DNA of 64,000 nucleotides, taken from Fomitopsis serialis. Lineage: Eukaryota > Basidiomycota > Agaricomycetes > Polyporales > Fomitopsidaceae. The position numbers and the translations under genes are program-made. Each line of letters opens with the position of its first letter. Position 1 is the first letter of the stretch. The notes under the pieces are model-generated. The model saw only the letters and a program-made list of their open reading frames with translations. It made no database searches and was not told the DNA's origin. The stretch is taken from assembly GCF_022376445.1 (NCBI RefSeq), contig NW_025955049.1:95954-159953 (forward strand), read 5' to 3'. Shown one piece after another: positions 10,854 through 21,744 of this stretch.

Positions 10854-13262
10854 ACCGCGTGGCGTCCAGGCGGTTGCATGTGCTCTACACCAAGCCCGCG
10901 CGCGATCCTGAAACTGTCGACACTGATGCGATGTACAGCTTCTGGTCTCGAAGCTCGCGTGGTCCGTGCGCACCGCCTCGTCATGGGCACTTGGTGTCCC
11001 CGACGACATCCTCGCTTACATTCTCCTCGCCTACCTGTGCGCACAACCATAAGGCCCGCTCAGACACAGACCTGACGCGTCTTCGCCTATTCTTGTGCTC
11101 CTGCCCTCGTTCTCGTGCTTGCACCCCCGTCTTCTTCTTTCCCCAATCATTTTCACCCTCGTCCCGCCGTCTTCTTTCCCCAAGCGCTCTCGCCAGTGCG
11201 TGCTCACCCTCGTGCCTTTCCTCTCGCCCTCAACCTGTCGCTCACGCACGCACTCGCGCTCTACCTCATGCTCGCCTCGAGGACTTCGCACCCTTCCCGC
11301 ACGGCCGCAGGTCCGGTTCAGCGCACACACGGTCTGCCGTGTCATAAGTGCACCTTCCGCGGCTGCGACAACCCCCAAAGGTTGAGGGCGCGAAGCATCG
11401 CCGACCAGTCCTCCGACGCTCAGCAGCTGTGGCGAGCTCGTTAAACAGGGTCTCTCCTTCGCCCGCCGACACTTCCTTTCGCCCGTCCACACTCCATCGC
11501 TCTCTGGTACGCCCACACACGCCACCCATCCCTTGCTCAACCGGTTACCCGCCAGCTACCTGATTCCGCAGTCTTTGTACAGTCTAGGAGGCCCGCCTGA
11601 TGCGCTGAGCTCTGGCGGCCCCTGGGGTGCGAGATCAGAGCCATCAGACGTGCGACGAGGCGACGAAACCGGCCTTACCGTAGAGGGTCTACACGTCATG
11701 GACGGATGCGTGGTCCGGCAACAGTTCTGCCACGGGGGCCGAAGGTGCTGGATGGTGAAAGGGTGTCAGCAGTAGGACACGGTGGACACGACACGAGCCT
11801 CACCGGGACACGATACGGTCGACGTATGCACGAGGCTACGTCGCGTGTGAAGATGTCCTGGAATGCAACAGTGAGTACGCAGCACCACACGCCGCAGGCT
11901 TCGTGTCGACGCACAGGCCAGGACGACGACACCTGACTACGGGACACGCGTCGCCGACACGGTGCACGATAGAACCGTGCCGTGGACGACGTCCCGCCCA
12001 GGCTACACGGTAACCACGACCTACGAGCCGAGATCCCTCATTCACCTCGGAACGATCCTCCGCCTCCACGTTTATGACCGAGCGGCGCGAGATGGACGGG
12101 GAAAGCAGGCGAGTGCCGTGCGTGCGTGTCTGCGCTGACGATCATTCCCAAGGACTCTCGAGACCGTCTGCGCAAAGGGCCCGAGGGCGTGGAGGGTATC
12201 TGCCGAGCCTCGACGACGAGACGTCTTGGCCGATCAGGGACGTACATCCATCTTCTCAATGTCAGATGCTCACGCCGAAACCCGCGCAGTACAACGCTCA
12301 GTGACGCTGCGTGTACCGAGCTCGGGCTACTGTCTTACGCAAGCCCTCACGAACGCGGTCTCGAGCACGTCGCTCGACATCGGCAGGCGTGTGTCTGCAG
12401 TCTCCCCCGTCTCTGAGGCGTCCTGCGTGCTGGTATTGACCACGGGTGAAGCAGTCCGTCACGACTCGAAGCCGGCGTTGAGCTGACTCGCCGCGGAAGC
12501 AGACGACCACCCGGCTCACACCGGCTGCCTCCAGCAACGGCTCACATGCACAGGGAACTGCGCAAGTAGGGCGGCCAGGGCCCGTCCTGTGCTGACGCAA
12601 CGACCGCAGGCGACATGCTGAGCTCCGGCATTCGCGTCCTGCCGCGCTTCTGTCAGAGCCCGGTCACGGGCGAGTCGGTTCGCTGGACGTGCGGAGACCG
12701 ATCGGGCTCGCGGTCAGCGAGCCGGACGGCGTGCCTGCGTGCCGTCGACTAGGTATGAGGCAGTACTACATGTTCAGCTGCGTTGTAAAGATCGGAGCGT
12801 CCCGCGCGCAATATATTTCTTGAGAGGAAAACGTGAGTACGAGTGAGATCAAACTGAGTGAAGTAGGCGCACCGGGAGCGGAAATGAAGCGGCGCGACGA
12901 GTCTGAGGCACAAGTCATCACAGACGTTTTGGGACTTGTGTTAGTAGTTTGGTCGCATCTTGAGCACTATGCGTAGTAAATGTGAGTATATCGTCGGAAT
13001 TGTGCATACCCCGCTCGGTATGCGACGTACTATACGTGTCAGGGTTACGTTATGTGAGGAATACAGACCATTAGTGCCGGTTGTTCCGAAAGGAGGTGTG
13101 GCTGACCGCTGACGCGACGCGTCGGTGGCGCGGCGCCTCGGACGCGCCGCCGCGTCGCGTTGAGTGTTGAACACGATTGTGACACACCTGCTATCCTTAC
13201 ATCCAGACGGTCCTCCTGTCCCCCTTCCTTTCATTGTCTCTCTTGCTTGTCGGTGGTGAACC
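10854..13262. other. GC-rich scrambled region, no intact gene
   Basis: Immediately after the lyase fragment, one frame reads SKLAWSVRTASSWALGVPDD and then ILAYILLAYLCA before a stop, which looks like a scrap of another gene that I cannot name. From 11.05 to 11.5 kb the plus strand is low-complexity pyrimidine-rich DNA (CGTCTTCTTT and TCGTGC-type words). From 11.5 to 12.9 kb I see only overlapping spurious frames on both strands. The promoter of the next gene must lie in the last few hundred bases. Confidence 0.4.
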
Positions 13263-15931
13263 ATGCCCGAGATCCAAGAATGTTATTGCAGTGGACTTCA
13301 ACTGCAAGACTTCTACGAGGCGAATTCTGAAGCTGACTGGCATGTACTGGCTTTGTACTGCGATGCAACCACCGATGAGCCTAAAGCCCCTGGATCACGC
13401 CATGAACGAGGGCTTGTGGATAAGCTCACCACGTCTTCAAAAGTCCAACGAGGCAATACAAGTCATCAAACACCACTTTGGCCGCCGTTTCTGGCAGATC
13501 ATGCTCGACCTGCAGGGTTTCAAATGCAAGATCTCGTGCTCACGAAGGTGCTCTACACAAGCCGGAGCATTGTTCTGAACTTTGGTAGATGCTGGTTCCA
13601 AGTGAGTTTTTAGCATCTTCGCCGATGCCTCGGTATAACTGCAATGTTGACACTCCATTCCACTGAAGCTCCAGTATCTCACTCACACGTCAATCCAGAC
13701 CTACCGTCGGGCATATTGGGAGGTTCTCAAGGAGACGTCGTACATTGGTGATGGAGACATGAAGGTGTGTGTGGCGAATCCATTGCTGGATTGGTTGTAC
13801 TTGCGCTTTGCTTGCCGAGATGACACTGAGTTCCATTGTAGATGCGAAACTTTCGGATTGGGCTAGCATTCGAGTTCACGGATTTTGTTGTAGCATTTGT
13901 CTCCCATGATCAAGTTTTCCAGGTATGTGTGTCCGGCCCGAATCACAATGTCATTCATTTTTCTCATCTTGTGCACAATTAGGTGACCTGGTCATTGACC
14001 GAGAGCGGTCTCGCACACCATGATTTACACGTCCTGGATCAGTGGGACAATGTCTTGGCACGTATAGCGACCTGGTGCGAGACGTACTACGTAGCTGGCC
14101 GAAAGAGGGGGAAACGATTGGCGATGCATGTGCTCCGTTTCACCGGAGATGTTTGGTTCGGTATCGGTGTGTATACCGTCTGCGAGATCTTCTTTCTGGC
14201 TGGTGAGGAAGTTTTGTTTGTCTAGATTCTGACATTTGCTCACCTCGGTAACTGCAACTCGGTTCACAGGAATATCACCATACCTCCGAGAGCAGGAGGT
14301 ATTTGGTAATCCATCACGCCTCGCGCGGTTGGTGTTGGCATACTACACGTTTGTCTATAAAGCGGTCAGAAAGACATGGTGAATGTTATTTGTTACGCCT
14401 TGTTATCATGCTACGACACTGATACATGATCATTACCTAGGCCCAGGCGAGTAAAGCCGTGCATCCGCGATGGTGTGATGGCGCCCACTGTAGATGAACG
14501 ACTTCGTGTGGGGAACACGATGTGTGTGTGGGCGAAGGATAAGGCTGGTGTTTCACAACGCCAGTCTAATGTTATTGCTGGCCATGCACATGCGGTAAGC
14601 ACTCAACCATCACAATGAAATTTGTCGGTCAGCTAAGTCATGACTTGCACCATAGGATGCAGCATGGGCATCTGACGACGAGCTGTTTGATCCGTTTGAG
14701 CCGACATTCATGCGTGCTGCCCTGGAACGCTCCCCGCATCTTGGCCGCATCGTGTTCGGTGAAACATGGCCGAGCATTGCCAGTGCGGAGCTCAGTTCTC
14801 CTGGCTGTCCCCCTGATGTATTGACAGCATTCCTGATGAAGTTCGGTTCGTGCTATTACTCTATCAATCTCTGTCCACCTCTCTGGACGGTGATGTGACT
14901 GAAGCCGGTTACTGTGTTTGCAGAGTCTCGCAGCAAGAGCACTCATCTCAACATCACCACCCTGACACCACTGTTTCTCCCTGAAAAGGATCTCTGCGCT
15001 CGGCGTGCGCTAACGTATCGTTACCAAGTCGGTGGCAAGGGTGTGTGGTCTGTAGTAGCCGCACCTCGTGAACGGTAAGCATCAGAACTGTTCATTGTTG
15101 TGTCTCTCTTATGACTCTGCCTGTAGCCAATTCAAACGTACAGACAAGACCGAGAACCTGTTCCGGTACATTGTATTGAACACGGCGAAAGTTGCGGTTG
15201 GGCCCTTAGAATATTGTGCTAATGCTGAAGCCATTCGGAAACCTTCCAAGATCGGTACGCGCAAGAATGGTGCACAATTTTAGTGAGTAACCAGTCTTGT
15301 CAACGACCGCGGTGCCCATGTGCTAATCTTATTACTCTCACCCAGTGTTCTTCCATCTCGGGGAGCACTCCCGTCCCATGTCCCACTTTCACTGGCTCGT
15401 CGCAATCTCAAGCATCTGGAGCGTAGGAAGGCCATGACCCCTGAAGCTCGAGCCAAACGTAAAGCCGCAGCGCAAGCTGCCAAGGTGAAAGCCGACATCC
15501 AAGCGAAGAAGGCGAAGGCCCGGGCGCAGAAAGCGGCAGCAAAAGGCAAAGGCAAATCGAAATCGAAAACACCGACTCGGACAGTGCAGACTGGTAATAC
15601 CTCACTCACCGCACAGCAGCGCAAGGCGAGGGAAGCCCAGATGAACATTTTCAACAAACAGCCGCACATCCTCATGCGCGTGCAGGAGACCTCCGCTTCG
15701 AGCATCGTCCAATCGAACGAGAATGCCACTTTGGACTCAGATGTGGCGGTTTTGGTCAAGACAGTCAAGCGACGCATACGCGCGGACCAGGAGGTGATAT
15801 CGAACCAGGTCGTAATCCAGGAGACATCGAGACCGCGTCGCAGCAATGGTCTGGTGCTGAATACCAAGGAGCATCCTGATGATGCGGCACTAGGCATCAT
15901 GCATAGGAGGAAACGCAGCCGTCTGACATAG
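13263..15931 (+). CDS. Intact multi-exon gene of unknown function, Lys/Ala-rich C-terminus
   Basis: Nine or ten exons join in frame from ATG (MPEIQECYCSGLQ) to TAG, including VTWSLTESGLAHHDLHVLDQ, GISPYLREQEVFGNPSRLAR, PRRVKPCIRDGVMAPTVDER and YQVGGKGVWSVVAAPRER. The last exon encodes a strongly basic helix (about residues 520-590, repeated KA/AKAKA/KGKSKSK) that may bind nucleic acid or serve as a nuclear signal. I do not recognise the protein family. Every exon boundary has a good GT-AG pair and no stop interrupts the frame, so the gene looks recently functional. It lies just inside repeat unit B and in the same block as the HECT-like and integrase genes, which suggests it is a component of the mobile element rather than a host gene. 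Confidence 0.65.
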
Positions 15932-16068
15932 ATTTTGATTGCCTACTGCCTATCTACTGTGTCGAACATCGATTTGTAAAGAACACGTTGATTGAACCTG
16001 TCCAATCCATCATATTGAACTCACCTATTCCGATTCATTGAACTCATTGAATTCTGCACTCGAGAGAA

Positions 16069-16312
16069 TTAAGCGCCAGCTCGGTGGCGCGCGCGACATG
16101 GTCACCGCGACCTTCATACTCTCCTTGTGGTGGAAGTAATCTTTGCCCACACTATTTTTTTGCGCGAAACTTCAGTTCTCAGAGCCAACATCGTATATTC
16201 CAAACACTATGGCTTAATCTTCAAAGCTGAAAGCAGGGCGTGTGTTAAGCCCAGCGTCTCACGTGTCACAGTGGGTGACTTTCCGTGACACTATCACGCT
16301 CACATCACACAT
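16069..16312 (+). repeat. Repeat unit B of the ~190 bp family plus shared tail
   Basis: Starts TTAAGCGCCAGCTCGG and contains CTTTGCCCACACTA, CAACATCGTATATTCCAAA and GCTTAATCTTCAAAGCT. It ends GTGTTAAGCCCAGCG at about 16260. A further ~50 bp tail, with GTGTCACAGTGGGTGACT and ATCACGCTCACATCACA, is shared with unit C. It lies about 140 bp after the stop of the unknown gene. Confidence 0.8.
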
Positions 16313-17869
16313 CCCGCATGTGCAGCCACCAGCTCTGGCCTGCAACCTGCGCTGCACGGCCCATCCACCGGCTCTATGTGTTTCGTCTGCTCGACATGTG
16401 CCAAATCGCCAGAAGCATCTCTCTCTAACCAACATACATCTGGCAACCCACTCGTCACTTCGTATCTGCCCCTCGTCTGCACTCTGCCAGCTGTAGCTGC
16501 GACCTCAAGCCGGTATGAACTAAGGTCGTGCCCTCGACCGTGAACACTCTTTCAAATACGTGCAGTAGCTATCGATATGACTGCAGGGAGTATGGGCTGC
16601 AAATGGTAAGCATTTATCGACCCAAACCCCTTTGTAAACCGACCTATACGCCCCTTTCTCTGGAGTCCGACAAGGACTTTGTCGAGGCACCCCACGCCAA
16701 CGTGCGCAGGCTCTTCCGACGGCAGTTCTGCGTCGATGTCCGCGTTGGGGATCGGCCCGGGTGATTGCATCCGCAGACTGCCCAAGGTGAATGTGTGCTG
16801 CTGTTGAGCTGGTGCCGCCGCCGCTCGATCACTTCCTCTCCCTCATTCCCTACACCTCGACGCACAGATCCTAGCCTAACAACCTCCCAACAGATGTGTC
16901 TGTTCTCGTACATGAGCAGCCTCGGGCTCTTCACACCCACATCGCAAAGGCTACCCGCCTTCGCTCGTCAAGACTTCGCCGTGAAGGACACCCACCTGCG
17001 CTTCTCCACCCACCTGCGCTTCTCCGCTCCCACTTCGTACGTGCTCGTCTACTCACCCTGCAACTCTCCGCACCCATTTCGTCGCAAAGGCCACCCGTCC
17101 GTGCACCACTCGCCCGTGCTTCTCAACACGCACTCCGCCGCGAACGCCGCGAGCCCGCGCTGGTCCACTGTTGCATTCACCATCCACCGTTGCGCTCGTC
17201 AATCCGCCCGAGCTCGTCGACCCTCCCGCGCTCGTCCGCCACCTGCACCTCTCCACATCAACGCTTGTCGACCCGCCCACGCTGGTCAACCTGCCTACGC
17301 TCGCCAACCTGCCTACGCTCGCCAACCTGCCTGCACCCGCCCACCCGCCTAGACCTCTCCGCACCCACTTCATCGCAAAGGCCACCCGCCGCGCTCGCCA
17401 ATCCGCCCGCGTCCGTCCACTTGCCCGTGTCCGTCCACTTGCCCGTGTCCGTCCACTTGCCCGCGCTTGGCTATGCCAACTGCCGCGAAGGACACCCGCC
17501 CACGTTTCTACAACCTCCTGCGCCTCTCCGCTGCCCTTTCGTTTTGAAGGCTACCCGCGCCCGTCCTCCCACTTGTGCTAGTCCACCCGCCCGGGCTCGC
17601 CAACCTGCCCGAGCTCGTCCATCCACCACAGCCACCTCAAGCCTAAGCCCATGCTCGCTTCCCCAATCCTCGATAATCTCATCCGCTCCGCACCGAGCCG
17701 TTTCATAGGCCGCTGGCAATACAAGATGCCCTTTGCGTGGCACCTCTACACGCAGAACATGGCGAGGACGGATGTTGCGTCCCCACCGCCCTCTGCGTCC
17801 GTCGCCGCCGCCGCGCTCGCCTCTGCTGGTATCCCTGGCTCGCTGCGCAGAACATCCCGGGGAGCACGC
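16313..17869. other. GC/pyrimidine-rich, internally repetitive segment
   Basis: No gene recognised. Local tandem repeats include an 18-bp unit GTCCGTCCACTTGCCCGT (three copies, 17413-17462) and CTACGCTCGCCAACCTGC (two copies plus a partial, about 17298-17338). At a larger scale, a word like TTCGTCGCAAAGGCCACCCG recurs at about 16940, 17085, 17370 and 17530 with variation. The open frames here are Pro/Arg/Ala-rich artefacts of this composition. Confidence 0.55.
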
Positions 17870-18150
17870 ACGGACCAGCCCACGATCGTCACCACGAGCA
17901 TGACCGCGCCAGATGGTGTCTGCGCGCGGTGGTGGCCTGCCGACCTCAGCCGGTCGATGCTGCGCAATCTTGCGGTCGGGTTTCCGGTGGATCAAGTTGC
18001 TCCAGACGCCGTATAGCGACGGCGACCAACGACATCGCAAACACGGGGATTGCGCCGGTGATCAATGGCATCTCGCGGTCAACGGACTGGAGTTCTACGC
18101 GCAGGGACGAACATCCGAACATCCGCCCGTTCGACTCGCATAGAACAGGT
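17870..18150 (+). pseudogene. Beta-mannosidase fragment, copy 1
   Basis: Broken frames read TTSMTAPDGVCARWWPADL, then IKLLQTPYSD-like, then GDQWHLAVNGLEFYAQG and a degenerate IRPFDSHR. This is the order seen in fungal GH2 beta-mannosidases around the barrel-entry motif (VNG...YAKGTN...IPFD). The reading frame shifts several times, so it is a dead fragment. The same piece occurs again, better preserved, at 19.13-19.68 kb. Confidence 0.65.
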
Positions 18151-18564
18151 CGACGCCGGAGGTACGTCCACGAGGCTGAAGGCGGGGTTGAAGATGCACG
18201 CACTTGCGCGGATCATCTTCTCGCGGCGATGATGTGTATGCGGGAGTTGGAGACACTTGAGAAGAGCTTTCCTGACGGCCGAAGGTGTGTATTTTGATTG
18301 CTCAGACCATCGTGCACCGGACTGACACTGCAATGCAGAATCTGCCATTACCTCGAGGACAGAATACACAAACTTGCAGACAGACCCGTAGGTCTTTACG
18401 TCCCTGACTTCAACTGGGACCTTGTTCACCAACACGCGGGGCCCTCGCCTCTTTACGATCATCTCGCTACGCCCGGTTCCACACCTGTCGAGTGCGAGTC
18501 CGGAGCACGAGGCGGCGAATTGAGAAGCCGCACTGCAGGATATTATTCTATGACGCCTGGACAT
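18151..18564. other. Unassigned shred between captured fragments
   Basis: A frame reading CMRELETLEKSFPDGRR is followed by a possible intron (18288-18338) and YLEDRIHKLADRPVGLYVPD. It may be another captured exon pair. I do not recognise the source gene. Confidence 0.3.
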
Positions 18565-19135
18565 CCAGGTCAATGAGTTCTCCCCCGAAATTCCTCTGAC
18601 ATCATACGGGATCGACTCCCTGTCCGTGGGTCGCACCGCCCTCGCCATCGGGCCGAATCTATTCGTGTGCTCGATGCAGCTCCTGGGTGCGCTCAGTATG
18701 TCTGCTCTCTGCGACAGGCTCCATGAAACAGCGCCGTCTTCGACGAGCTCGGCCCAAGCGTCGCACCCTCGCACGGCGGCGGAAGACACCAAGCTGCAGA
18801 CGATAGTGACATTCGTCGGCATGGAGGAGGGTGACCCGCCTCTGTTCATCGTCCACGGCGCATCGGGCAACGTCACGGCGATCACGCACGTGGGCCAGCA
18901 CAAGAGGGCGAAGCCCTTTTGGGCTGTACAAACCTGCCCGGACACGCCCCTCCACTCTCTCCGTGCCATGTCCCAGTATTGCTAGCTATCCGGGCAGTGC
19001 AGCGGCGAGGACCCTACCGCGTCGGCCCGTACTCGGCGACGACCGTCATCGCGTTCATGCTGGCCGAGGAGCTGCTCGGTGCGGCGAGGAGGTCGAGCGG
19101 ATATACCTCCTCGCTCATTCTTCGCTAGTCTTCAT
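18565..19135 (+). pseudogene. Fragment of an NRPS/PKS-like enzyme: carrier protein plus thioesterase
   Basis: EFSPEIPLTSYGIDSLSVGR carries the phosphopantetheine serine motif (GIDSLS). It is followed by LLGALSMSALCDRL, then a thioesterase start (PPLFIVHGASGNVTAITHVG, WAVQTCPDTPL) and, after a broken junction, IRAVQRRGPYRVGPYSATT. This matches the ACP-TE end of fungal NRPS-like or PKS proteins. There are no upstream catalytic domains, a stop follows SLRAMSQYC, and the thioesterase is cut off where the next captured fragment begins. It is therefore a captured remnant and not a biosynthetic gene. Confidence 0.75.
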
Positions 19136-19685
19136 CTTGATGTTCGTCACCGCAAGCATAGCCGCGGCAGAGGGTGTCCCCACGCGGTGGCCCGGGTGTA
19201 CGCCTGCAGACCTTGGCGTGCCGAGGCTGTGCAGCATTACGGTCACTCTCGCGCTCGGCGACATCCTTGGTACCACGATCGAGGCAGCGTCGATCACGGT
19301 GCGCTTGGGTCTCGGCGCAATCAAGCTGCTCCAGACGCGATGCAGGGAAGAGGACGTCGCGGAAAGGGGGATCACGCCTGGTGATCAGTGACATCTCGTG
19401 GTCAGCGGACAGGAGTTGTACACGAAGGGGACGAACCTCATCCCGTTCAACCCATCCTATGTGAGCGTCTCGACGGAGAAGGTGGGGTGGGTGCTCGAGA
19501 GCGTGTTCCTCGGTCTTCATAACATGGTCAGTAGCCTCGTGTCTTCGATTGTAATATACACGTGGTTGACGTGTCCTGTGCTTACCTAGCTGCGCGTATG
19601 CGGTGGCGGTATCTACCAACCATCCGGCACGCACACCGGTGGGTACGACTGGCGCCTGGATGTAGATCCCGGTGGGCGACTCGAT
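19130..19685 (+). pseudogene. Beta-mannosidase fragment, copy 2, with retained intron
   Basis: Frames read FVTASIAAAEGVPTRWP, LGLGAIKLLQTRCREEDVAE, GDQ then HLVVSGQELYTKGTNLIPFN and VSTEKVGWVLESVFLGLHNM. A GT-AG intron (about 19527-19590) interrupts the frame. LRVCGGGIYQPSGTHTGGYD follows. This is the conserved core of a fungal GH2 beta-mannosidase (hydrolysis of terminal beta-mannose). The frame is broken near 19390 and the catalytic Glu regions are absent, so it is nonfunctional. Its start is joined in frame to the thioesterase remnant upstream. Confidence 0.75.
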
Positions 19686-19914
19686 GGCGGTGCTCCTCAG
19701 CCCAGTCGACAGCGCCTGGATGTCAATGCCGGTATTTCTCCGGATGTAGGTGTGGCCGGGCAGCAGAGCAAAGCTCGAGATGTCGAGGTCTTCGAGGACG
19801 AACTCGACCTCATTATCCTTGTACCCCGTCCTGCATCGAATGAATCTACGTCACACGCCCAGGCATACTCACCTTGGACTCAGGATTCATTTGATGACTC
19901 GACGCCGTCTCGGT

Positions 19915-20330
19915 GGTCATGAGCCTGCAGGGCGTCGGGGCGATCCTGCCGGAGGGTGCGACGCCAACGAGCGCCTGGATGCTGTTGAATGTTTTGACGA
20001 CGCTGGCGGATGGCCGGACGGTGTTCATGGAGTCCTACGTGAGTTCGCCGCGGCTGTCTTCGGCGTGATCATCGTTCTGTCGCTCGCGGACGCTGAGCTC
20101 GTCAACCCACAGGTGACCATCACTCTCGGGGCGAACTACACGTTCACTCTGTCCCCTCAGAGCGGTGTTGCTCCTTATGCGTGGGTGGACCATCCTTCGG
20201 GGACTGTTGGTTACTTCATCGACACTACGACCGGAGCGCCTCTCCTGCGCCCTCGCGACCTCTCCGACTGTCGTACTGTCGTGGCGTACAGTACAAGACT
20301 TGCACGCTCGCCGGATGTTGTAAGGTGAGT
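19915..20330 (+). pseudogene. Probable further captured fragment, possibly beta-mannosidase C-terminus
   Basis: Frames ILPEGATPTSAWMLLNVLTT and ADGRTVFMESY are followed by VTITLGANYTFTLSPQSGV and APYAWVDHPSGTVGYFID. The beta-sandwich flavour and wording resemble the C-terminal part of fungal beta-mannosidases, which would suit the neighbouring fragments, but the match is weaker than for the core pieces. The frame ends in stops and carries no complete domain. Confidence 0.35.
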
Positions 20331-21435
20331 GTCGACCCTCCAGACATGAGGACGGCTTGTTGATGTATAGACTCGTCTACCGCAGTCTACCGCTTCATGA
20401 ACAGGTACGCCTGCCACGGTGCAAATGGTCGGCTCCCCTGTTAACGCAGTGCTGGTGACGAATGGTCGGCTCACCTGTTAACGCAGTGCTGCTGGTTCCC
20501 TCGAGATTTCCATACGCGGGCGACGTTGATCCAGATGCGGGGTGAGTTTTATGTGTTGAGAGAGAGAAGGATGTCCTGCTGATGCTGATCCGTGTACATT
20601 TGCAGCTCCGTGGCGACGTCTCGGACAAGGGCCAGCCTACCTCAATGCATTGCACGGTGGTGCCAGAGGAATGCGCAGGTTGTGTAGAAGTGCAGTGCGC
20701 GGGACGACGAGATGGGCAGACAGGGCCAATTCGAGCTATGAGGTGAGTATCAATCATTCCAGGGTAAAATGCCGATGTTGACCCTGACGATGTCCGCACA
20801 TGCTGAGCGCCACACGGACACGGTCTCGGACTAGCTACGTGAAATGTCAATACGGACAGGCGTGTTGCTGATGCGCCCCGTTGTCAACGTTATCAGCTGG
20901 CGGGGGCATTGGACAGGGTGTTAGGCTCTTCGACGCGGCCCGGCCGCGCAACGCAGGAACAGCAGTGCTCTTGGTTCATCGGAACAAGTACGGCCGTGGC
21001 GGTTCATGGGACTGCCTGAACCAGACCTGTGTGGCGGTTCACGTCAATTGACTGGATAGCTGTAGGGCCCTGTACGGTTACGAGAGGAGAGTGACCTGGT
21101 GCCATCGTGTCAAACAGGACTATGCGGTGTACCTTGGTAGTAGTGCTAGTAGTTGTCGTGCTAGCAGTACCGCTACCAATAGAATCTGCCTCTGGACGAC
21201 TCGCGTGTGTGAGCCACACAAGCCCGATGTATGTGCTCCTGTACATGACTGCAAGCCCAACTGTGCGTGAAGCTACTGTAAATGGTCATCGAGACCTACG
21301 TAGAAGTGAGAAATGTATAATCTATGGCACTTGGATACTTGTTTAATGAATATGCATTCACGCGAGGTGTACAGAATGGCTTTCTGCACGCGCGCACTCT
21401 TTCAAGCAGGGTAGAAACTGCGCCTCCACACAAGT
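20331..21435. other. No gene recognised; contains a short tandem repeat
   Basis: Two near-identical 31-bp copies beginning AATGGTCGGCTC and ending CGCAGTGCTG sit at 20424-20454 and 20461-20491. The rest shows no convincing coding sequence on either strand and leads into repeat unit C. Confidence 0.5.
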
Positions 21436-21665
21436 GTAAGCGCCGACGCCACATTGTCACCGCCGTGTTCTTACTCTCCCCCTGGTGGAGATATTCATTG
21501 CCCACACTAAATTTTGGTGCCAAATGCATGTTCTCATATCCAACATCATATATTCCAAATCCTGGGGCTTAATCTTCAAAGCTGCAAGCGGGACGAGTGT
21601 TAAGCCCGGCGCCTCATGTGTCACAGTGGGTTACTGTGGGTGACACCATCACGCTCACATCACAT
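21436..21665 (+). repeat. Repeat unit C of the ~190 bp family plus shared tail
   Basis: Starts GTAAGCGCCGACGCC and contains CATTGCCCACACTAA, CAACATCATATATTCCAAA and GCTTAATCTTCAAAGCTG. It ends GTGTTAAGCCCGGCGCC at about 21613. The tail with GTGTCACAGTGGGTTACT and ATCACGCTCACATCACA is shared with unit B, so B and C are the closest pair. Confidence 0.8.
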
Positions 21666-21744
21666 GTCCAGTACTGTCCGAAGCTAATTGGGGTTCGTGA
21701 ACCCAGTCATCGTCTAAATAGACCTGGTGAGCATAATTCATTGT

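Noticed and set aside
18565..19135. Possible secondary-metabolite synthase cluster
   Set aside because: Only a carrier-protein/thioesterase scrap is present, with stops and no condensing, ketosynthase or adenylation domain. It is flanked by other gene scraps.
17746..19634. Minus-strand frames opposite the captured fragments (up to 296 codons)
   Set aside because: The plus-strand frames match known protein families at several points, so the minus-strand frames are shadows in GC-rich DNA.
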